DNA of 11,238 nt from contig JAQVPT010000090.1 of the NCBI GenBank assembly GCA_028701945.1, positions 1 to 11,238 of the forward strand. The letters run 5' to 3'. The stretch is from Bacteroidales bacterium (GTDB lineage Bacteria > Bacteroidota > Bacteroidia > Bacteroidales > ML635J-15). The notes under the pieces are model-generated. The model saw nothing but the letters and a program-made list of their open reading frames with translations. It had not been told where the DNA came from and did not search any database. The translations under genes were made by a program, and so were the position numbers. Below are positions 1 to 6,767 of this stretch, piece by piece (the first letter of the stretch is position 1; every line of letters starts with the position of its first letter).

Positions 1-3000
1 TACACAGTAACAGGGCTACCGCTATTTACAACAGTACCTCCTGATAGAGCTGTTGATGAAGTAATATTGGCAACAGAATGATAATTAACAGTTGGTGTAG
101 AATTACTAAACGAGCGTTCATCTCCATAAGCTGTATCTGCAACATTATTTATAACATAAGCTCTAACATAATAGGTGGTATCGGGAGTTAAATTAGATAA
201 TGTGAACTGAAAAACAGATGAAGAAGGATAAACCCCTGCGAGTTGATTTTCAAAATTCGAAAAAGAGACATTGGGTGTTTTACCATATAGCAAACCATAT
301 TCGTAAACAGGTGATCCGCCATCATGAAGAATAATCCCTCCTGATTTTGCTGTACTTCCAGTTATTTGAGTTATTTCATTCGTTGAAATAGACAGATATT
401 CACCAAAATCATTTGTTCTTATACAACGAACATTGTAGCCATTATGATAATATTCGTCTAGAATGTTAAGGTCATCATCATGATTATATAGCATAGCCGC
501 CCATCCTTCTTCATTATTACCATACGCTGTTGAACTCCAAAACTCACCATATATTCCTAAAATGTCTGTTGAATAAACACCATTAGTATGTCTATATGCA
601 CTTCCAAATGCAGTAAAATTAGTTGAGTTAGAGCCTCCGGCATAACCAGGTTCAGTGACCCAATGCGTAAATCCTGCTTCTTTTATCTTCCCCCCTGCTA
701 CAGCATAGCCTCCTAAATAATCACTCAATTCAATCCATTGTGATTTACTGGGAACCTCCCACCCACTTGGGCAAAGATTGCCATCGGTTACTGCATACCA
801 GTTATAATATGCACCATGTTCGTTTTGTGGATCATTATTCCTCCAACCATAAGCAGGTGGTGCTACAAAACCATGATTAGGAGAGTCTCCAGTCCATATA
901 GATAGACTAACGCTGTCTGTAGGTAAAAACATTACCCCGCTGGTTTTTCTTAAATTTTCTGAAATCCAACACTGATTGCCAATTTTAACAGCGTTGTAAA
1001 CATTGCCATCAGCATCTGTCATTGTGGGTGTATCTGGGCATGGGCTACCCATAGGAACATCTGGTTTGAAACGCACTAATACAGTATCGCTGTCTGTACA
1101 ACCATTCATATCTGTGATTGTCCAAATTAATGTGTAAGTAACATCACCTTCAATCACTGTAAAAGTTGATGACGAACTTGAAGAGTTGCTAAAACTACCA
1201 CCCGTTCCTATCATTGTCCACAAACCACTTCCTTGTGCTGGCGGAGAAATCGCCAACATACTTATAGATAAGGCGCGTATATCTATAAGGTCGGGACCAG
1301 CATTGGCTACTACTTCATCGTGATAATTAATTCTAACGAATGCTTCAGAAACGTCTTCGCATGGATCAACAGCATAAGCACGAACAATAAAATCTGTATA
1401 TCCTTTGAACCAATCAAACATTGTTGGGGCATAAGTTGTTTCTGTAAGAGAGCTATCTGCAATAGTACCATCTCCAGTTATACAAATCCATTCTACTGCA
1501 CTGCAATTTGTAACAGTAGCACTTAAATCAACGGTTTCGCCCTGACAAAAATAGACATCGCTTATGGCGGATACCGCTGGAAGAGGTGCGAGGGTAATTA
1601 TAACATTATCTGATATTTGCACTGCACAATCGTTTATAGGTTGTACTGTTAGAGTAAGTTCAACTATGCCACTTACATAATCTCCTGCACCGAAAAAATA
1701 AACTGTATAAAGCTCATGGGTATTACTAAATGTACCATCACCGCTTGTTGTCCATTCTAAAGAGCTGTAGTTGTTGGCATTAGCATTAGGACTATAAGTA
1801 CTGACATTTCTGCATATTGTGGCATCAGGTCCTACATCAACACTTGGTTCTTTGCAAAAAATGCACCTAACTGCATTGCCAGTTTTTTTACTATTTACAA
1901 TTTGTTCTGCTTTAGTATTCAAATAACTCATACTAAAAAGCCATGATGAATCAGCATTGAAATCATTTGTACTCCACCAAGTACCAGATTGAAATACATT
2001 CTCGAAAGTTCCTGAATGCTCTCTAAAACCGCCGGGCAGTGCAGTAAATCCATATTCATTGGTGGCTCCTGCGTTAGGGTTTTGCCATAAATCAACACCT
2101 GTTTGTTTGAGTTTACCACCTGCAGATAAATTGTTTCCTGCATAGTTAATCAATTCCTGCCAGTCTAATGTATCGGGCATTGACCATCCGTGCGGACAAA
2201 TACTGTCTTCGTTAATAACGGTGTACCAATTGTACAAAGCACCAAAAACGTCTTTATTCTCAATATTATTATCGTACCAAGAATATGCACCATTTGCTTG
2301 CTCGCCCCAATCGGAGTTGTCTGTTATAAATGGAATGCTTTCTGTATTGTTATATTTTGTTGTTAATAAATTTTCATACATCCAAGTTTGGTTTCCAATA
2401 CTTACTACGGCATAATGATTATTATCAGCATCGGTACATGGAATAAAATCAAAATTTATAATCATATCTTCAGTAATTTCAGACACAATTACAGTTGCAT
2501 AATTACCTGACATTCCTTTAAATAAAATTAAATCCCCTGGTAGGAATTGCATTTCAACCACCACTTTTGTATTCTTGGGGATTACTGTACTCTCTCGCAA
2601 ATCAATTGATGCTAAGTATGTTATTGAACCAAGCTTGTGTGTATTGCTATTAGATATTATTTTCGTAGCATAGTTTTTATCTGGAGTATTTACGCCTATA
2701 AAGTATATTCCAGTTGTCAATTCAGAGATACGGAATTTGTGTATTCCTTGAATTAGATATTTATTTTCGGATAATATAATTCTACCAGCAATATCAACTA
2801 TAAAGATCTGACATAAACCTTCGCTGTATTGCCGAAACTCTAATTGGCAGCCATTTTCCATAGGGTTCGGAAACACTTTTATATCATTATCCGAAGAACT
2901 ATAATTAGATCCAATAAAACTAGGGTCTAAAACTTCAAAATCTACAATATCTGTCCCATCAACAGTAAGCGATGTCCCTTGTGTAAAGTTGTAAATTTCT

Positions 3001-3113
3001 ACACTATCAACAATATCACTAAAGCCGGAACCTGTGAAACTGATTTGAAAGTTTTGGGCATTCGCAAATATAGTAACAAAAAACAATACAAAAATTAGAT
3101 TTTCCTTTTTCAT
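1..3113 (-). CDS. Large secreted multi-domain FISUMP protein, C-terminus beyond window
   Basis: The frame is open without a stop from the ATG at 3113 to the left edge, giving 1037 residues; the C-terminus is missing. Residues 1-19 form a signal peptide (two Lys, a hydrophobic stretch, then A-N-A before Gln20). Residues about 78-156 match the Por/type IX secretion sorting domain (I-K-V-F-P-N-P at 78-84, D-I-A-G, L-T-T-G-I-Y-F-I), here near the N-terminus. FISUMP domains (Fibrobacter succinogenes major paralogous domain) lie at about 226-420 and 698-899: each has C/T-DADxNxY, IGNQxW, a CP-xGW motif and ends in VRCI. Between them are three Ig/PKD-like repeats of about 90 residues, with equivalent Trp at 454, 542 and 632 before a G-x-G-(T/S)-(I/F) motif. 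From about 905 there are FN3-like repeats (TAxSGG, GSPV, TTYYVRAY). Probably exported to the cell surface or medium. Substrate or partner is unknown; FISUMP function is not established. Confidence 0.93.
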   Translation of the reverse strand, partial: MKKENLIFVLFFVTIFANAQNFQISFTGSGFSDIVDSVEIYNFTQGTSLTVDGTDIVDFEVLDPSFIGSNYSSSDNDIKVFPNPMENGCQLEFRQYSEGLCQIFIVDIAGRIILSENKYLIQGIHKFRISELTTGIYFIGVNTPDKNYATKIISNSNTHKLGSITYLASIDLRESTVIPKNTKVVVEMQFLPGDLILFKGMSGNYATVIVSEITEDMIINFDFIPCTDADNNHYAVVSIGNQTWMYENLLTTKYNNTESIPFITDNSDWGEQANGAYSWYDNNIENKDVFGALYNWYTVINEDSICPHGWSMPDTLDWQELINYAGNNLSAGGKLKQTGVDLWQNPNAGATNEYGFTALPGGFREHSGTFENVFQSGTWWSTNDFNADSSWLFSMSYLNTKAEQIVNSKKTGNAVRCIFCKEPSVDVGPDATICRNVSTYSPNANANNYSSLEWTTSGDGTFSNTHELYTVYFFGAGDYVSGIVELTLTVQPINDCAVQISDNVIITLAPLPAVSAISDVYFCQGETVDLSATVTNCSAVEWICITGDGTIADSSLTETTYAPTMFDWFKGYTDFIVRAYAVDPCEDVSEAFVRINYHDEVVANAGPDLIDIRALSISMLAISPPAQGSGLWTMIGTGGSFSNSSSSSSTFTVIEGDVTYTLIWTITDMNGCTDSDTVLVRFKPDVPMGSPCPDTPTMTDADGNVYNAVKIGNQCWISENLRKTSGVMFLPTDSVSLSIWTGDSPNHGFVAPPAYGWRNNDPQNEHGAYYNWYAVTDGNLCPSGWEVPSKSQWIELSDYLGGYAVAGGKIKEAGFTHWVTEPGYAGGSNSTNFTAFGSAYRHTNGVYSTDILGIYGEFWSSTAYGNNEEGWAAMLYNHDDDLNILDEYYHNGYNVRCIRTNDFGEYLSISTNEITQITGSTAKSGGIILHDGGSPVYEYGLLYGKTPNVSFSNFENQLAGVYPSSSVFQFTLSNLTPDTTYYVRAYVINNVADTAYGDERSFSNSTPTVNYHSVANITSSTALSGGTVVNSGSPVTV

Positions 3114-3140
3114 GGTTGAATATTTTGAGGTTTACAAATA

Positions 3141-3148
3141 CAAAGATA
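3141..3148 (-). promoter_or_regulatory. -7 box of the FISUMP gene promoter
   Basis: Read on the minus strand this is TATCTTTG, a perfect match to the Bacteroidota -7 consensus TAnnTTTG. It places transcription start near 3137, giving a leader of about 24 bases before the ATG at 3113. No TTTG -33 element lies at the usual spacing; an FNR-type palindrome lies there instead. Inferred from sequence only. Confidence 0.6.
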
Positions 3149-3170
3149 CGACATGCTGTGATCTTTATAC

Positions 3171-3184
3171 TTGATGTAAATCAA
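3171..3184. promoter_or_regulatory. FNR/CRP-family operator, TTGAT-N4-ATCAA
   Basis: The sequence TTGATGTAAATCAA is a perfect 5-4-5 palindrome identical to the classical FNR consensus TTGATnnnnATCAA. Its centre (3177.5) falls about 40-41 bases upstream of the start predicted from the -7 box at 3141-3148, the position used by class II Crp/Fnr activators. The promoter lacks a -33 element, as expected if an activator is needed. The adjacent Crp/Fnr gene (3380-3985) has the matching FNR-type recognition residues. Operator identity is inferred. Confidence 0.6.
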
Positions 3185-3207
3185 GAAATTCGCTTTGTAG
3201 TGTGTAA

Positions 3208-3370
3208 AGGGATTGTCAAATAATAAAGTATGCAGAATTGACGAAGATATTTTGCTGTTTTTCGAGACGCAAAATTCAGCTAATAGCTTGCGTCTCTTTG
3301 CTAATTTTGCAACGTAGAAAAACGGCAAAAGAGCAAGTCAAAATGACTGATTTATTGTTTGACAATCCCT
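3208..3370. mobile_element. 163-bp fold-back (MITE-like) element
   Basis: The ends are inverted repeats of 20 bases with one mismatch: AGGGATTGTCAAATAATAAA at 3208-3227 and its complement at 3351-3370. The interior is also self-complementary: 3250-3263 pairs with 3317-3330 (13 of 14) and GCAAAATT 3269-3276 with 3303-3310. A competing smaller hairpin is GAGACGCAA 3264-3272 with TTGCGTCTC 3288-3296. Nearly the whole element can fold into one long imperfect hairpin. No credible gene lies inside; the open frame crossing it is a by-product. No clear target-site duplication was found. It sits 9 bp after the Crp/Fnr stop and about 24 bp beyond the FNR box. It could alternatively be a structured two-way transcription end or a REP-like palindrome. 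Confidence 0.62.
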
Positions 3371-3379
3371 ATGGGAACA

Positions 3380-3985
3380 TTATTTATTTGCTCTTACTCT
3401 GCTCAAAGTTTCTGGGGTCATACTTAAAAAACTTGCTATATATATTAAGGGAACTCGTAAGACTAAATCAGGGAATTGTTTTAAGAAGTTATTGTACCTT
3501 TCAGTGGCAGAAAGCAAAAATGTGTCAGCAATATATTGTTCTAGTAGGAACAGTTGTTCTGCGAGATAATCTCTTACAAAACACTCCAATTCGTAACTTT
3601 CTTCACAAAATTTCTCAAAGTCTTTGTATGATAAAGCGAAAACTTCGACGTCTTCAATTGCGACAATAATTTCTTTGACAGGCTTTTGTGCAAAGAATCC
3701 AGCATTTGCAACAAAATCGCCTTCTTTCGAGAACCAAGAGGTAAATTCTTTACCGTTTTTAGCGTAATAATGTCTAACTATGCCTTTTTCTAAAAAGTAT
3801 AAATATCCTCCAGTTTTATTGCTGTCTTGTATGATTTGATTTTTAGTAAAACTTACTGTATCAAAACAAGAAATCAGTTCTTCAGTAATTTGTTGGTTTA
3901 ACCCAATTTCTTTGAGTTTTTCATGAATTAGATTTGTGTTAGTGCCTTTTTCCATTTTAAAAACTGTAATTTCTTTAAAAATCAT
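3380..3985 (-). CDS. Crp/Fnr-family transcriptional regulator
   Basis: The 201-residue product has the family layout: an N-terminal cNMP-binding-type beta-roll (about 20-130), a dimerisation helix (about 135-158) and a C-terminal winged helix-turn-helix (about 158-201) ending in P-E-T-L-S-R-V-R. The recognition-helix residues E192, S195 and R196 correspond to the E-x-x-S-R of E. coli FNR, which reads TTGAT half-sites; E. coli CRP has R-E-x-x-G-R. It lacks FNR's N-terminal cysteine cluster and shows no G-E...R-S phosphate-binding cassette, so neither iron-sulfur oxygen sensing nor cAMP binding is expected; the signal is unknown. Met11 (ATG at 3955) is an alternative start and would leave a more usual leader. 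A likely target, TTGAT-N4-ATCAA, lies next door upstream of the secreted-protein gene. Family assignment is firm; the target is inferred. Confidence 0.9.
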   Translation of the reverse strand: MIFKEITVFKMEKGTNTNLIHEKLKEIGLNQQITEELISCFDTVSFTKNQIIQDSNKTGGYLYFLEKGIVRHYYAKNGKEFTSWFSKEGDFVANAGFFAQKPVKEIIVAIEDVEVFALSYKDFEKFCEESYELECFVRDYLAEQLFLLEQYIADTFLLSATERYNNFLKQFPDLVLRVPLIYIASFLSMTPETLSRVRANK

Positions 3986-3999
3986 TAATGTCTGTCAAA

Positions 4000-4032
4000 C
4001 AAAAATAAACAAATAATCTAATTAAATACAAA
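4000..4032 (-). promoter_or_regulatory. Promoter of the Crp/Fnr gene
   Basis: On the minus strand, TTTG (4032-4029) is followed after 21 bases by TATTTTTG (4007-4000), close to the Bacteroidota consensus TTTG-N19-TAnnTTTG. Transcription would begin near 3996, about 10 bases before the upstream ATG at 3985 and 40 bases before the alternative ATG at 3955. Confidence 0.5.
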
Positions 4033-4256
4033 TAAATAAGGCATAATTGTCTTACGAAAGTCAGGTCGAGGGAAAATATCCTTAGAAGAATAAGAATCGA
4101 TACAGCCCAAACCACTCTGATTTGCAAATACTAACAAACTGTTTAAACTACCAAGCTTTGCAGAATTGTTGAAGCACCACAAAAAAGTTTAGAAGAAGAC
4201 ATTATGGATTTATTGATGCGAGTACAGGATTTATAGAGAATATCTTGAAACGCATT
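4033..4256. other. Intergenic stretch with a possible coding relict
   Basis: No intact gene is visible. On the plus strand, 4150-4236 reads as 28 open codons ending in a stop, with a protein-like tail (I-V-E-A-P-Q-K-S-L-E-E-D-I-M-D-L-L). It has no start, and the same frame is closed immediately upstream by a stop codon. It could be the decayed 3' end of a lost gene or chance. I could not assign a family. Confidence 0.25.
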
Positions 4257-5036
4257 CTACAAATCAAATTTTAGTTGATCAGGCTTTATCTTCGAGCTTT
4301 TTTGTGTTTTTTCATTATTGTCCACCTCAATACTTGTTTGCACAATTTGAATTCCATTATCATCAATAAAATTAAACTCAAACCCACAATCTAATAAAAA
4401 CTTTAAATCCTCCGCTTCTGGTTTGACACCAATTCTACAAATCAAAGTGTCGAATATTTCTTGCAATAATACGTTAGTTTCTTTTCGAATTTTATCAATA
4501 TTTTCAACCTTTCCTCCCTTTACGTGATATTTATTATTTTTATTTTCAACGGCTTCGATAAATTTTTCGACCCAAACTTTTACTGCACCAATACCAGGAT
4601 TAGTAAAATATTTTCCACCTTCGGATGTTCTTTTTAGATCATCATCAAATAATTTTTGTGCAGTTTTAATCAATTGTACATCAGATTTAAACTCAGGAAC
4701 ACCAAACGGATATTTAAAGTCGTAATAATCGGTAGTATTTAATGGCAACTCACCTCTTTCAATTGCCATGTGCATTGTAATAAAATAATGTCTCACAAAC
4801 ACAGATGCTTTTTCAAACAAATTGGAAAAATCTTCGTCTTGTTTTTCCCTTTCATCAGCTATATATTTGTCATACGCCCTTATCTTATCAAAGATATCCA
4901 AATATTTATCAATTCTTAAGTTTATCTCTTCGGTAAACTCAGAACTTAACTCTCCAGCTGATAAAAGCATATCTGAACAGTTCTTGAGGATTTTATATCT
5001 CTCATCATCAGTATCACTAAAAACAGGAATTAGCAT
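4257..5036 (-). CDS. Unrecognised 259-residue cytoplasmic protein
   Basis: I do not recognise the family. The protein has no signal peptide or membrane segment and is highly charged, with mostly helix-forming sequence. Visible landmarks are an acidic/basic helical stretch at about 35-75, an aromatic patch around 103-112 (DYYDFKYPFG), a G-G-K-Y-F-T-N-P-G-I-G segment at 140-150, and a Lys-rich tail at 243-257. The ATG at 5036 is preceded by a -7 box at 5054-5061, which supports this start. The gene is transcribed away from pyrH, with only about 110 bases between the two start codons. Codon usage looks like that of the neighbours, so nothing suggests recent transfer. The length, clean open frame and promoter make it a real gene; its function is unknown. 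Confidence 0.8.
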   Translation of the reverse strand: MLIPVFSDTDDERYKILKNCSDMLLSAGELSSEFTEEINLRIDKYLDIFDKIRAYDKYIADEREKQDEDFSNLFEKASVFVRHYFITMHMAIERGELPLNTTDYYDFKYPFGVPEFKSDVQLIKTAQKLFDDDLKRTSEGGKYFTNPGIGAVKVWVEKFIEAVENKNNKYHVKGGKVENIDKIRKETNVLLQEIFDTLICRIGVKPEAEDLKFLLDCGFEFNFIDDNGIQIVQTSIEVDNNEKTQKSSKIKPDQLKFDL

Positions 5037-5053
5037 AGTTTTTATTTCTGTGA

Positions 5054-5061
5054 CAAAGATA
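5054..5061 (-). promoter_or_regulatory. -7 box for the 259-residue protein gene
   Basis: Minus strand TATCTTTG matches TAnnTTTG perfectly and predicts a start of transcription near 5050, 14 bases before the ATG at 5036. No good -33 TTTG is seen. Confidence 0.5.
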
Positions 5062-5120
5062 AAATCTTTTATTTAAAATTTTTGTTGAATGAATACTAAA
5101 GTATTTAACAGATTTTTGTT

Positions 5121-5128
5121 TATTTTTG
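5121..5128 (+). promoter_or_regulatory. -7 box for pyrH-frr
   Basis: TATTTTTG matches TAnnTTTG and would start transcription near 5135, 14 bases before the pyrH ATG at 5149. Because it lies downstream of the earlier in-frame ATG at 5089, it argues for the later start. The -33 region is not convincing. Confidence 0.5.
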
Positions 5129-5148
5129 TAAACGAAAAAAATAAAATA

Positions 5149-5859
5149 ATGCGATTTAAACGAATATTACTAAAACTTAGTGGAGAATCACTAGCTTCGG
5201 GCAATAAACAAGGCATAGACACAATGTGTTTAACAGATTATGCTTTACAGATAAAAGAACTTGCTGCTGAGGGTGTTGAGATTGGAATAGTTATAGGCGG
5301 CGGAAATATTTTTAGAGGTTTGGCTGGCGAAGGCAAAGGGTTCGACCGAGTAAAAGGCGACCAGATGGGAATGCTCGCAACAGTTATTAATTCGTTAGCT
5401 CTTAGCAGTGCTTTGGAATCTTTAGGTCAAAAAGCAAAAGTTTTCACCGCTTTTAAAATTGAGTCGATAGGAGAAAGATTTACAAAACCTCTTGTTATGG
5501 ATGCACTCAAGAATGGCAGTGTATGTATTTTTTCGGGGGGAACAGGCAATCCGTATTTCTCTACCGACACAGCATCAGCACTTAGAGCTATTGAGATCGA
5601 AGCAGACGTATTTCTAAAAGGGACACGAGTTGATGGGGTATATTCAGATGATCCCGAAAAAAATCCTGCAGCGACAAAATTCGACAAGATTAGTTTTGAC
5701 GAAGTTTATAAAAAGCAGCTTAAAGTAATGGATTTAACAGCATTTACGTTGTGTAAAGAGAACAATATGCCCATAATTGTGTTCGATATGAACACCAAAG
5801 GCGATTTAATGAGAGTAATAAAAGACAGTAAATGTGGCAGTTTAATAAGTAACAAATAG
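5149..5859 (+). CDS. pyrH: UMP kinase
   Basis: This 236-residue amino-acid-kinase-family enzyme transfers phosphate from ATP to UMP, giving UDP for RNA, DNA and cell-envelope sugar nucleotides. It acts in the cytoplasm, normally as a hexamer. Family marks: K-L-S-G-E at 9-13 (phosphate binding), G-G-G-N-I-F-R-G at 50-57, D-Q-M-G-M-L-A-T-V-I-N at 71-81, G-T-G-N-P-Y-F-S-T-D-T-A at 131-142 (UMP site), and G-T-R-V-D-G-V-Y-S-D-D-P at 158-169. An in-frame ATG at 5089 would add 20 AT-rich residues, but the family begins at M-R-F-K-R-I-L-L-K, the length then fits, and a promoter box lies between the two ATGs; I chose 5149. It is followed after 16 bases by frr, the common bacterial gene order. Confidence 0.97.
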   Translation: MRFKRILLKLSGESLASGNKQGIDTMCLTDYALQIKELAAEGVEIGIVIGGGNIFRGLAGEGKGFDRVKGDQMGMLATVINSLALSSALESLGQKAKVFTAFKIESIGERFTKPLVMDALKNGSVCIFSGGTGNPYFSTDTASALRAIEIEADVFLKGTRVDGVYSDDPEKNPAATKFDKISFDEVYKKQLKVMDLTAFTLCKENNMPIIVFDMNTKGDLMRVIKDSKCGSLISNK

Positions 5860-5875
5860 ATAAAATATAAATATT

Positions 5876-6436
5876 ATGGAAGAACTTGAATTATATATGG
5901 ATGCGGCAAAAGAAGGGATGGAATCAGCGATATCGCATCTTAACAAAGAATTGACAAAGGTGCGTGCCGGCAAAGCTTCTCCATCGATGCTTGACAGCAT
6001 AAGAGTTGATTACTACGGTGTAATTTCTCCTATTTCGCAAGTCGCAAATGTAACTACTCCCGATGCTAAAACAATTTTTATACAACCTTGGGACAAATCA
6101 GTGTTGCCCATAATAGAAAAAGCAATTATGATTGCAAATATCGGATTCAATCCAGCAAACAATGGTGAAGTTATTCGCATTATGGTTCCGCCTTTAACCG
6201 AAGAACGTCGTTTGCAGTTGGCAAAACAAGTTAAGTCGCTTGGCGAAAACACAAAAATCACCATTCGGAATCAACGTCGAGACGCTATTGATGAATTTAA
6301 AAAGTTGCAAAAAGATGGATTATCCGAAGATGTAACAAAAAATGCAGAAACTCAAGTGCATAAAATTCATGAAGATTATATCAAACAAATTGACGAAATA
6401 GTCGCTCTTAAAGAAAAAGAAGTAATGACAGTTTAA
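5876..6436 (+). CDS. frr: Ribosome recycling factor
   Basis: The 186-residue protein matches the family's usual 185. With EF-G it splits the post-termination ribosome so the subunits can be reused; it is cytoplasmic and normally essential. Visible marks: the first helix with L-T-K-V-R-A-G-K-A-S-P at 26-36, the domain II segment containing D-Y-Y-G at 45-48 and I-S-P-I-S-Q-V-A-N at 50-58, the I-Q-P-W-D stretch at 69-73, P-P-L-T-E-E-R-R at 105-112, and I-R-N-Q-R-R-D-A at 130-137, where the conserved arginines of domain I lie. It is co-transcribed with pyrH (16-base gap) and followed by a hairpin terminator. Confidence 0.97.
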   Translation: MEELELYMDAAKEGMESAISHLNKELTKVRAGKASPSMLDSIRVDYYGVISPISQVANVTTPDAKTIFIQPWDKSVLPIIEKAIMIANIGFNPANNGEVIRIMVPPLTEERRLQLAKQVKSLGENTKITIRNQRRDAIDEFKKLQKDGLSEDVTKNAETQVHKIHEDYIKQIDEIVALKEKEVMTV

Positions 6437-6514
6437 TGCTAGGTAATCGGTGTCTTCGACTACTCGCACACAACTACCCACACCTACCCTTATCTATCTA
6501 TCAATCAATTGATT

Positions 6515-6549
6515 AAAAAAAGTCGGCTTGAAAACAAACTGACTTTTTA
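6515..6549. terminator. Two-way terminator between frr and tRNA-Leu
   Basis: AAAAAGTCGG (6517-6526) pairs with CTGACTTTTT (6539-6548) around a 12-base loop. It can end frr transcription on the plus strand; on the minus strand it lies directly after the tRNA and gives a run of seven T, so it serves both convergent units. Confidence 0.7.
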
Positions 6550-6552
6550 ATG

Positions 6553-6636
6553 TACCCAGAACAGGGATCGAACCTGCACATCCTTGCGGACACTGGTCCC
6601 TGAAACCAGCGCGTCTACCAATTCCGCCATCTGGGC
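6553..6636 (-). tRNA. tRNA-Leu(CAG)
   Basis: On the minus strand the sequence folds as a class II tRNA of 84 bases. The acceptor stem is GCCCAGA/TCTGGGT, the D-arm includes GGTAGACGC, and the anticodon stem CTGGT/ACCAG encloses TTCAGGG, with anticodon CAG at 6602-6600. A long variable arm (GTCCGCAAGGATGT) is typical of leucine tRNAs, and the T-arm is GCAGG TTCGATC CCTGT. The acceptor ends in a G1-T72 wobble pair with discriminator A. The 3' CCA is not encoded (next bases are CAT), so it must be added enzymatically. Confidence 0.95.
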
Positions 6637-6655
6637 TTTAAGAATTTTACGTTTA

Positions 6656-6663
6656 CAAAAATA
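6656..6663 (-). promoter_or_regulatory. -7 box for tRNA-Leu
   Basis: Minus-strand TATTTTTG fits TAnnTTTG and lies about 16 bases before the predicted start near 6652 and the tRNA 5' end at 6636. No clear -33 element is present. Confidence 0.45.
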
Positions 6664-6735
6664 TAAAATCCATTTACAACTATTATCGTTTTTGCAAAAA
6701 GATTTCGTTCTTTTTAATTATTAATTTATTGGGAC

Positions 6736-6760
6736 AAAAAAACCGCCTCTCAGCGGTTTT
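6736..6760 (-). terminator. Terminator of the NfeD-flotillin operon
   Basis: On the minus strand AAAACCGC (6760-6753) and GCGGTTTT (6746-6739) form a perfect 8-bp stem with a 6-base loop, running into seven T. It begins 7 bases after the flotillin stop. Confidence 0.9.
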
Positions 6761-6767
6761 CATATTT

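Noticed and set aside
3238..3669. 143-residue plus-strand open frame
   Set aside because: It crosses the fold-back element and runs antisense through the convincing Crp/Fnr gene.
5089..5148. Earlier pyrH start at 5089
   Set aside because: It would add 20 residues absent from the family, and the likely promoter box (5121-5128) lies downstream of it.
6490..6514. ATCAATTGAT palindrome as another FNR site
   Set aside because: The half-sites are in the wrong order and lack the 4-base gap; it lies downstream of frr, not at a promoter.
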